Shown here piece by piece: positions 51,122-57,789 of a stretch of 64,000 bases of DNA. A model generated the notes under the pieces. That model had not been told where the DNA came from, ran no database searches, and saw only the letters and a list, made by a program, of their open reading frames with translations. Both the position numbers and the translations under genes were made by a program. The stretch lies in the NCBI RefSeq assembly GCF_043555835.1, contig NZ_JBIGHV010000007.1, forward strand, positions 186,001 through 250,000, written 5' to 3'. Position 1 is the first letter of the stretch. The number at the start of each line of letters is the position of its first letter. Source of the stretch: Pelomonas parva (GTDB lineage: Bacteria > Pseudomonadota > Gammaproteobacteria > Burkholderiales > Burkholderiaceae_C).

Positions 51122-51376
51122 ATGTCCTCCCGTACCAGCCGGACCACCTTGACCGAACGTGGGATGCAGATCGCGGAGCGGCGCATTCCTGGGCTTGCGG
51201 CCAAGGCAGGCCACGAGGCCTACTGGACCACGCTGAGGCACGCGGGTGCCGTCACGGTGAAGACCGCCAGCGGGCAGGTCGTTGAGCGCAAGCGCGACGG
51301 CAGCTTCACGGTCATCAAGGATCTGCCCGTTGGCAAGCGCGTCAAGCCGGGCACCATCCTGAAGCGTGTCAAGTAA
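51122..51376 (+). CDS. small basic protein of unknown function
   Basis: Seen: 84 aa, very basic, ending GKRVKPGTILKRVK. The middle part AVTVKTASGQVVERKRDGSFTVIKDLPVG looks like a compact beta fold. No family recognised. It follows the SRAP gene by 49 bases on the same strand. After its stop, a short open stretch ending at 51495 (SDISPWFLETELWKAFS) may be a relic of a second small gene. Confidence 0.55.
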   Translation: MSSRTSRTTLTERGMQIAERRIPGLAAKAGHEAYWTTLRHAGAVTVKTASGQVVERKRDGSFTVIKDLPVGKRVKPGTILKRVK

Positions 51377-51524
51377 GCCGGCCAACGACGCACCGGCGGC
51401 CGGCCGAGGTCACTGATTTCGAGACCATCCGGCTGGAAGCCAGCGACATCAGTCCCTGGTTTCTCGAGACCGAGCTGTGGAAGGCCTTCTCTTGAGGCTG
51501 GCGCGCTTCATGCGGCTGACTGTG

Positions 51525-51755
51525 TCACGCCTGAAGCAGAGCGCAGATGTCGACGCCAAGTGCAGCGGCAAGCCGCTCAATGTTGTCCAGAGATACGTTC
51601 CGCTCGGCCCGTTCAACCGATCCCACATACGTGCGATGTAAGTCTGCCAGTGCAGCGAGCGCCTCTTGCGACAGACCGCGTGCGGCACGGTGCTCGCGAA
51701 GATGGCGCGCGAGTCGCGCCCTCGCTGATGCAACCTTTTGACTACGCCCTGGCAT
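51525..51755 (-). CDS. XRE/controller-type helix-turn-helix regulator 1
   Basis: Seen: 76 aa. A basic N-terminus is followed by a Cro/CI helix-turn-helix (about 16-72: LREHRAARGLSQEALAALADLHRTYVGSVERAERNVSLDNIERLAAALGVDI). This is the compact form seen in controller (C) proteins of restriction-modification systems. It is about 70 percent identical to the next gene. A 34-base operator-like repeat begins 21 bases upstream of its start. No signal for other domains. Confidence 0.85.
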   Translation of the reverse strand: MPGRSQKVASARARLARHLREHRAARGLSQEALAALADLHRTYVGSVERAERNVSLDNIERLAAALGVDICALLQA

Positions 51756-51775
51756 GGAGCGCAGGTTCGCTTTGA

Positions 51776-51809
51776 GATGACTATGGGTCTACAGACTTAA
51801 AGTAGCATC
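51776..51809 (-). promoter_or_regulatory. C-box-like operator, copy 1
   Basis: Seen on the plus strand: GACTATGGGTC and, starting 15 bases later, GACTTAAAGTA. These are two GACT-N3-AGTC-like boxes at the spacing known for controller-protein operators. The same 34 bases recur with one mismatch at 52116-52149, again about 20 bases upstream of a homologous gene. Confidence 0.7.
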
Positions 51810-51862
51810 TCTCGCTCCTGCGCGACTTACGTCGTGATCGGAGGACGATCACCGGTGTGCAA

Positions 51863-52096
51863 TCAGCCGGCGGCAAGCAGCTCGCAGATGTCGACGCCGA
51901 GAGCCGGCGCTAGACGCTCGATGTTGTCGATGGAAACGTTTCGCTCCCGGCGCTCAACTGAGCCGACGTAGGTTCGGTGAAGCTCAGCCCTGGCGCCAAG
52001 TTCCTCCTGAGAGAACTTTTGGACGTCTCGAAGCTCGCGGAGCCGGCGGGCTAGTCGCCCCCTTGCTTCTCCGCCATTTTTGCCCCTGGTTACCAT
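51863..52096 (-). CDS. XRE/controller-type helix-turn-helix regulator 2
   Basis: Seen: 77 aa, a paralog of the neighbouring 76-aa protein. The helix-turn-helix is LRELRDVQKFSQEELGARAELHRTYVGSVERRERNVSIDNIERLAPALGVDICELL. The recognition helix region (ELHRTYVGSVERRERN) is nearly the same in both proteins, so both probably bind the same operator. It is encoded in tandem, same strand, each with its own operator. It diverges from the transposase-derived gene. Confidence 0.85.
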   Translation of the reverse strand: MVTRGKNGGEARGRLARRLRELRDVQKFSQEELGARAELHRTYVGSVERRERNVSIDNIERLAPALGVDICELLAAG

Positions 52097-52115
52097 AGGG
52101 GTAGATTCCCCGGTT

Positions 52116-52149
52116 GATGACTTTGGGTCTACAGACTTAAAGTAGCATC
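52116..52149 (-). promoter_or_regulatory. C-box-like operator, copy 2
   Basis: Seen: the same 34 bases as at 51776-51809 with a single change (GACTTTGGGTC in the first box). It lies between regulator 2 and the divergent transposase-derived gene, so it could influence the lasso-peptide uptake operon as well as autoregulation. Confidence 0.7.
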
Positions 52150-52214
52150 AGCGCGGACAGGATTGCCTTCCTTTGGGATGCCCTACCGTGCCGAGCAGTG
52201 GAAGTGGCACGCAA

Positions 52215-53003
52215 ATGGACACCGAGCGTCGATTGGAATCAGACAACGGTCATCGGTTCAAAGTGCAGGATCGGCCGCTCTGTCGCGGGTACCGCATCGT
52301 GGTCGTCACCGAATCGCATGCCGATGTTCACTTTGATGATGGAACCCTGGAGCTGAGTCTTGGTTGGGCGCTTGGCTGCCTGCCCAACACTGAGGCAGAG
52401 GTTCTTGGGCTTTGGGTTCAGCCGGCCGCGAGTGGCAACGTCATTCGTGACCTTCGCGAGCGCGGTGCTGAGCGCATCGCAATGGTGATCGATGCAGGCT
52501 GGCCTTCGGCCGCAGCGGAGATGCTGAGCGCCTACCCCCGAGCCCAGCGAGCACCCTCGACCGAGCATTTCGTTCGGCGCGCCACGGAGCCGCTGAAACG
52601 CAGGCTGCGAGCTGCTGCCGCCGCAGATCTACGTGCGGCCATCAGCGGTGGCGGCGAGGCGGCCCTTCTCGGTGCGATCCAGTCGGTGTTGCCGGCCACG
52701 GATCAGGCATCTCGCCTGGGTGAGGCGCAGCAGCTGCGTAAGTCGCTCGCCGAGCTCTCCGAGCAAGACCGGCGCTTCGTCCTGGCCGCCGACCGAACGG
52801 CTACGGTATTGCTCGAAGAACTGGCGCGCGCCGTGCAACGAAACGGTTACTTCTTGAATCAAGATGCCGCGCTAGAGTTCGTGGCAAAGGCGCTATTGGG
52901 AGCCGAGCGCAGGATGGATCGGGAGCGTGCCGCCATGGCAGCGCAGGCTGGAACTCTGCGAGCTGCTTCCCAGCGCTGCCTGGCTGTGTCCAGGGCTGTC
53001 TGA
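52215..53003 (+). CDS. Mutator (IS256)-family transposase-derived protein, apparently catalytically inactive
   Basis: Seen: 262 aa. The stretch LGCLPNTEAEVLGLWVQPAA...IRDLRERGAERIAMVIDAGWPSAAAEMLSAYPRAQ and TEHFVRRATEPLKRR aligns with the catalytic core of IS256 transposases (ALGV--EG-KEVLGLW...L--RG----L-V-DGL-G---AI...H-IRN). The second Asp (VIDAG) and the following His are kept. The first catalytic Asp position (LDA-Y-KVR) reads TESHAD, and the N-terminal DNA-binding domain is absent. No inverted repeats flank it. The open frame is intact and lies 32 bases ahead of the sigma-factor gene. It looks like a domesticated regulator-type protein rather than a mobile element. Confidence 0.6.
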   Translation: MDTERRLESDNGHRFKVQDRPLCRGYRIVVVTESHADVHFDDGTLELSLGWALGCLPNTEAEVLGLWVQPAASGNVIRDLRERGAERIAMVIDAGWPSAAAEMLSAYPRAQRAPSTEHFVRRATEPLKRRLRAAAAADLRAAISGGGEAALLGAIQSVLPATDQASRLGEAQQLRKSLAELSEQDRRFVLAADRTATVLLEELARAVQRNGYFLNQDAALEFVAKALLGAERRMDRERAAMAAQAGTLRAASQRCLAVSRAV

Positions 53004-53035
53004 CCCATACCGTCGCTGCGATTGCGGTTTCTCAG

Positions 53036-53521
53036 ATGATCAAGGATCTGCCAGGCGTATTCTCCCGGGTGAGGTCCGCGCTGATGAGGCGCGGCCAGTC
53101 GCGAGAGGACGCAGATGACTTGGTGCATGACGCCTGGATCAAGTTGGCGTCCTTCTCCCTCACGCAGCCCGTCGAACAGCCCGAGGCATTCTTGATGAGA
53201 GCCGCGCTGAACCTTTCGATCGATGCCCACCGAGCCCAGGCGGTTCGCGGCGAGCAGGTGTCGCCCGACGATGTGGTGATCATTGATGGTCGCCCCAACG
53301 TCGACGACGTGGTGCTGGCCCGGGAGCGGCTGGATCGCCTGAGCGAGTGTCTGGCCCGGATGAACGAGACGACGCGCAAGATCTACCTGGCGCACAAGGT
53401 CGATGGGGTGAGCTATGCGGAGCTGGCGAAGCAGTTCGGCATGACGAGAAGTGGCGTTGAGTGGCACATCTCGAAGGCGGTGATGTTGACGGCGAGCCAT
53501 ATGGAGGGCTGGTATCCATGA
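53036..53521 (+). CDS. ECF sigma factor (FecI-like)
   Basis: Extracytoplasmic-function sigma factor expected to transcribe the receptor/isopeptidase genes. Seen: 161 aa with region 2 (RGQSREDADDLVHDAWIKLASFSLTQPVEQPEAFLMRAALNLSIDAHRAQ) and region 4 (LARMNETTRKIYLAHKVDGVSYAELAKQFGMTRSGVEWHISKAVM). Its stop overlaps the fecR start (ATGA). Pairing with FecR and an STN-bearing TonB receptor indicates cell-surface signalling. Confidence 0.92.
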   Translation: MIKDLPGVFSRVRSALMRRGQSREDADDLVHDAWIKLASFSLTQPVEQPEAFLMRAALNLSIDAHRAQAVRGEQVSPDDVVIIDGRPNVDDVVLARERLDRLSECLARMNETTRKIYLAHKVDGVSYAELAKQFGMTRSGVEWHISKAVMLTASHMEGWYP

Positions 53522-54579
53522 CGCCTGAGCGCACGGATACCCCCGGTGGCAAGGAAACCAGACCCAAGGTGACACCGGCCATCGCCGCTGAGGCAGCGGT
53601 CTGGGTGACGCGCCTGCACGGCCCCGACCGGTCGCAACAGATGGAGCGCGACCTCCGCGCCTGGCAGGCACAGTCGGCGGCGCATCAGGAGGCTTTCGAG
53701 AAATGCACGGATGCATGGCTTGATGTCGAAAAAATCAAGCTTTCGACGGCCTATGAGACCCTGTCTCGCCGAAATCCATGGCAGCCGGGGGGGGGATACA
53801 GGGGCAAGCAGCGGTGGGCCGCCATGGCTGCGTCAGTGGCAGTCCTGGCCGTCGGCTTGTTCATCGGGCAGCAGTGGTGGGACGAAGGCGCATTCCGCAC
53901 AGATGTCGGCGAGCAGCGCGTCGTGATGCTGGAGGACGGCACACGCATGATTCTCAACACCGACACCCGCTTGCGGGTGAGCTTTGGCACCCGGCAGCGC
54001 ACGGTGAACGTGAACAGCGGGGAGGCGATTTTCGAGGTCGCCAAGGACTCGACGAGGCCTTTTGTCGTTCGTGTGGCGGGTAGTGAGGTGGTGGCCGTCG
54101 GGACGGCCTTCTCGGTCCGCTATGGCGCGGCCGTCGCCGATGCCCCCCGTGAAGTCGCTGTCACCCTCATCGAGGGGCAGGTCAGCGTTCGGGCTGCGCC
54201 GGGAGCTGGCGGTGAAGGTATTGCACCAGCCAGCCCCATCCTGATGAAGCCAGGAGAGCGACTGCGCCTGGACATGGCGCCGAGCGCGACGTCGACTGTC
54301 GTGCCGAAGGTGGACCGGCCCAACGTTGAGCAGGTCACGGCCTGGAAGCGCAGCGAAGCAGTCTTCGACGCGACCGCGTTGTCCGAGGCCGTGGCGGAAA
54401 TGAACCGCTACAGCCGAACGCCGATCGTGTTGGTCGACAAGTTGGCGGACTCAAATCTGCGCGTGAGCGGTCTTTACCGGACCGGCGACAACGTTGGATT
54501 TGCCAATGCGGTCGCCAGTTTGCATGGCCTGACCCTGAAAAATGACGGTGGACGATTGGAGCTCCGAAAAGCAGAGTAG
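53518..54579 (+). CDS. FecR-type transmembrane anti-sigma factor
   Basis: Carries the receptor signal across the inner membrane to the sigma factor. Seen: 353 aa. A cytoplasmic N-terminal domain (about 15-70: AAEAAVWVTRLHGPDRSQQMERDLRAWQAQSAAHQEAF) is followed by one membrane helix at about 100-118 (WAAMAASVAVLAVGLFIG). The periplasmic FecR domain has LEDGTRMILNTDTRLRVSFG and GEAIFEVAKDSTRPFVVRVAGSEVVAVGTAFSV. The C-terminal STN-like secretin domain (about 280-353) is the part that contacts the receptor. Translation is coupled to the sigma gene. Confidence 0.92.
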   Translation: MTPERTDTPGGKETRPKVTPAIAAEAAVWVTRLHGPDRSQQMERDLRAWQAQSAAHQEAFEKCTDAWLDVEKIKLSTAYETLSRRNPWQPGGGYRGKQRWAAMAASVAVLAVGLFIGQQWWDEGAFRTDVGEQRVVMLEDGTRMILNTDTRLRVSFGTRQRTVNVNSGEAIFEVAKDSTRPFVVRVAGSEVVAVGTAFSVRYGAAVADAPREVAVTLIEGQVSVRAAPGAGGEGIAPASPILMKPGERLRLDMAPSATSTVVPKVDRPNVEQVTAWKRSEAVFDATALSEAVAEMNRYSRTPIVLVDKLADSNLRVSGLYRTGDNVGFANAVASLHGLTLKNDGGRLELRKAE

Positions 54580-54653
54580 GGCATCCACTGGCCGTTGGGC
54601 ACTCGACTGAATCGTCATCTTGTTGCTAGCCATCAGCACAACAAGGACATCAG

Positions 54654-57600
54654 ATGAGACGGCCCACCCACCAGAGATTCCCCAGCCAGCGAGGAGCGCT
54701 CGCGTACAGCGCCTGGTTTTGCATCGCCTTAGGCGCCAGCTTCGCCTGCGCTGCAGAGCCCGCCAAGACAGCGCGTTACGTATTCGAGCAGCCGTCCCAA
54801 CGGATGTCGGAGGCTCTGCTCTCGATCGCTCGCCAGACCAGCGCGTCGGTGCTGTTCGACCCGGATGCCGTTGTGGGGCGCGTCGCGCGGCCCGTTTCCG
54901 GCAAGCTCTCGCCGATCGAAGCGGTCGCTGCCGCCGTGAAGGGGACCGGCCTCATCGCCGAGCTGAAGGCCGACGGTGGGATTGTCGTCAAGCCGGCCCC
55001 GCCGGGCGCCACGTTGCCTGCCGCCCCTGCGAGCAGCGGGCCGGTCATGGTCCCGACGACCGGGCGTGGCGAAGCTGCAGGCGCGCAGGAACAGCGGCGC
55101 CTCAGCGTGGTGTCGGGCAACGGAGTCGCCGACGAGGCCCAGGCGCCGAGCGGCGGCACAACCGAACTCATGCGGATTGAGGTCACTGGCTCCCGCCTGC
55201 GCCGCGTTGAGGGCGAAGGCCCGGCACCGGTGAACGTCTACACGCGGGAGGACATCGCGAAGAGCGGCCAGCCAAACCTGCAGCGATTCCTCGCATCGCT
55301 GACCGAGGTGTCGGCATCGTCAGGCGAGGGTGGTTTCAGCAACACGCTGGGGCAAGGCACCGTGCAACTGCGCGGCCTGCCCTTGGGCTCAACGCTGGTG
55401 CTCATCAATGGTCGGAAGGTGCAGGCCGTGGGGTCATCCTTCGGCAACGTGTTCAACCTGAACCTCATTCCCGTGGCGGCGATCGAGCGCGTCGAGGTGG
55501 TGCCGCAGGGTTCGTCCGCCGTGTACGGCGGAGATGCGCTGGCCGGCGTGGTCAACGTGATCTTGAAGAAGTCGATCAACGGCCAGTCTTTCGCTGTCAG
55601 TGCGGGCAAGGGACGCGGCTTCGATGACCACAGCGTGTCGGTGGCCACGGGCCGGCGTGATGCCGACAGCCAGTTTCTGCTGATGGGTTCTTACAGCCGT
55701 TCGTCGCCGCTGTCGATGAGGCAACGAGAGTTCTTCCTGGACGCTGACTATCGCCGCATGGGTGGCGTGGATGGGCGCCAGGGCCGCTGCAGCCCGGGCA
55801 CGGTGCGTAGCGTCTCAGGCAATTTGCCAGGGCTGAGCTCAGGCATTGCAGCCATCCCAGCCAATGCAGGCCAGTCATTGACGGCGTCCGACTTCCTGGC
55901 GACCGCTGGCACGGAGAACCTGTGCAACCTTTACGCCACGGGCAATGGTGCCGCGCTGCTGTATGGCTACAAGACCTTGTCAGTCCACGCGCTGGGGGAG
56001 CGCAAGTTGCTCGGAAGCTGGTCTGCCTTCACCGAGGTTACGCATGTCAGGGATCGCATGGAGGGCGCGGAGCGCGGCATTCTGATTTCAGGGCTGACGG
56101 TGCCGGCCACGAACGCCTTCAATCCCTTCGGCGTTGACGTGAGGGTCTCGACGGCCCTTGGCGCCGAGAACGGCACTGACGGCCTGGCCAGGCAGACCAA
56201 CTTCACGCGAGCCCTGGCTGGCGCCAGGGGCGAGTTGGGCGAGGGCTGGGATGCGGAGGTGGTGCTGTCGACGGCCAGCGACAGGGGTGGTTCGCAGGTC
56301 TGGAACGACCGTGTGAATTCGACTGCCCGGGCCGCTGCCCTCGCATCGTCTGATCCGGCCACTGCGCTGAATCCGTTCACGTCGGGCCGGGCGGCCAATG
56401 ACGCGGTGCTGAGCCAGATCTGGTCGGACTCCATCAGGCGTAGCGTGGGCCGCAAAGACCAGGTCAGCGCGCAGGCCCGAGGACCGCTGATCGATCTGCC
56501 CGCCGGCCCGATCGACGTCGTCGTGGGTGCGGAGGCGGCGCGCGATGAGTACAACGTGACGACCTCGGAGGTGATCGACGTCAAGCGCAGCAGCTCGGCA
56601 GCCTATGTCGAGGGGAGGGCGCCGCTGCTCCGTTCCAGCAACGAAGGTGGCGGCCGGTGGGACCTTGCCGCGTTGACATTGGCCGCACGGCGCGACCACT
56701 ACAGCGACTTCGGCTCGGCGAACACGTTCCAAGGCGGCATCGAACTTCGACCATCGCGGAACCTGTTGATCCGCGGATCCGCCGCGACCTCGTTCAAGCC
56801 GCCGACACTCGTTCAGACCAACTACGCCGACACCATCTACGACGCATCGATCTTCGGCCTGGTCGACCCGTCGCGTGGTGGTGAGGCGATCAACTCGGGA
56901 ACGGTTGTCCAAGGGCGTAACCCGGTCCTGATGCCGGAGCGTGGCCAGGCGCGGAGCGTCGGAGCAGTCTGGGAGCCCGAGGGTGGACTCGGCACGCGGC
57001 TGAGCGTCACGCACTGGCAGACCCGCATCCGGGACATGATCGGCGTGATCCTGCCGCAGACGGTGTTGGACGCGGAGGCAACGTTTCCCCAACTCGTGAC
57101 ACGCGGACCGGCGGTGAACGGACAGCCCGGCGCCGTCACCAGCGTCCAGTACACCGAGGTCAACTTCGGTCGAGTTGACACGGCGGGCACGGACCTGGAC
57201 CTGGCCTATGTGTGGAAGACGCCGGCAGGCAAGCTGACGCTGTCTGGTGGCACGAGCCATACCAGCAGGTACACCGTTCGGCTGACGCCTGGAGCGGCCG
57301 AGGAAGACCGGCTGGGCCGCCGCTTCAGCGACTACTGGGCGCCCCGCTGGAAGGGCCGTCTCGGTGTCGGCATCGATCAAGGAGCCTGGAGCCTCGGCTT
57401 GACCAGCCGCTATCTCGGCAGGTACCTGGACCGCGGCACCAGTGACCGCCGTCTGGGCGCCTACTGGTTGCACGACCTGGCCGGCACGATGGACCTTAAG
57501 AAGATGTGGCCGGAGCTGCTGCCCGGCTCCAAGGCCGCATCGCTTGGATTCAGCGTTGCCAACCTGGCCAATCGCCTGCCGCAGTACGCGGACCGCACGC

Positions 57601-57671
57601 CGTACTACGACGTGACGCAGGCGGACTGGCGCGGCCGATACCTCACCGTGCGGCTGACCCTGGACTGGTAG
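54654..57671 (+). CDS. TonB-dependent receptor with N-terminal STN signalling domain (probable lasso-peptide receptor)
   Basis: Outer-membrane importer and signal transducer. Seen: 1005 aa with a signal peptide ending at about CAAEP. An STN domain (about 40-112: YVFEQPSQRMSEALLSIARQTSASVLFDPDAVVG...) and a linker follow. The plug has VTGSRLRRVEGEGPAPVNVYTREDIAKSG, LRGLPLGSTLVLINGRKV and VEVVPQGSSAVYGGDALAGVVNVILKK. A long beta barrel ends in the terminal aromatic motif RLTLDW. The start has an AAGGA ribosome-binding site. Its position between FecR and the isopeptidase argues that the ligand is the lasso peptide made by the B-C-D genes. Confidence 0.93.
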   Translation: MRRPTHQRFPSQRGALAYSAWFCIALGASFACAAEPAKTARYVFEQPSQRMSEALLSIARQTSASVLFDPDAVVGRVARPVSGKLSPIEAVAAAVKGTGLIAELKADGGIVVKPAPPGATLPAAPASSGPVMVPTTGRGEAAGAQEQRRLSVVSGNGVADEAQAPSGGTTELMRIEVTGSRLRRVEGEGPAPVNVYTREDIAKSGQPNLQRFLASLTEVSASSGEGGFSNTLGQGTVQLRGLPLGSTLVLINGRKVQAVGSSFGNVFNLNLIPVAAIERVEVVPQGSSAVYGGDALAGVVNVILKKSINGQSFAVSAGKGRGFDDHSVSVATGRRDADSQFLLMGSYSRSSPLSMRQREFFLDADYRRMGGVDGRQGRCSPGTVRSVSGNLPGLSSGIAAIPANAGQSLTASDFLATAGTENLCNLYATGNGAALLYGYKTLSVHALGERKLLGSWSAFTEVTHVRDRMEGAERGILISGLTVPATNAFNPFGVDVRVSTALGAENGTDGLARQTNFTRALAGARGELGEGWDAEVVLSTASDRGGSQVWNDRVNSTARAAALASSDPATALNPFTSGRAANDAVLSQIWSDSIRRSVGRKDQVSAQARGPLIDLPAGPIDVVVGAEAARDEYNVTTSEVIDVKRSSSAAYVEGRAPLLRSSNEGGGRWDLAALTLAARRDHYSDFGSANTFQGGIELRPSRNLLIRGSAATSFKPPTLVQTNYADTIYDASIFGLVDPSRGGEAINSGTVVQGRNPVLMPERGQARSVGAVWEPEGGLGTRLSVTHWQTRIRDMIGVILPQTVLDAEATFPQLVTRGPAVNGQPGAVTSVQYTEVNFGRVDTAGTDLDLAYVWKTPAGKLTLSGGTSHTSRYTVRLTPGAAEEDRLGRRFSDYWAPRWKGRLGVGIDQGAWSLGLTSRYLGRYLDRGTSDRRLGAYWLHDLAGTMDLKKMWPELLPGSKAASLGFSVANLANRLPQYADRTPYYDVTQADWRGRYLTVRLTLDW

Positions 57672-57740
57672 TCCGCCTCCAGCCTGAGCCGCCCGATCTG
57701 GTGCGGCCAATGATTCCCTAGGTGTTCCTCGTGTGCCCCC

Positions 57741-57759
57741 CGCCCCCTTCGCGGGGGCG
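57741..57759 (+). terminator. GC hairpin between receptor and isopeptidase genes
   Basis: Seen: CGCCCCC-TTCGC-GGGGGCG, a perfect 7-base stem 70 bases after the receptor stop and 31 bases before the isopeptidase start. There is no T-run, so it may be an attenuating or mRNA-stabilising hairpin rather than a full terminator. Confidence 0.45.
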
Positions 57760-57789
57760 GGCCGCGCCTTGACTCAGAAGTTCTCCGAT

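Noticed and set aside
52124..52149. Duplicated 26-34 base element considered as CRISPR or att repeats
   Set aside because: Only two copies, each at the same distance upstream of paralogous regulator genes; operator duplication explains it better.
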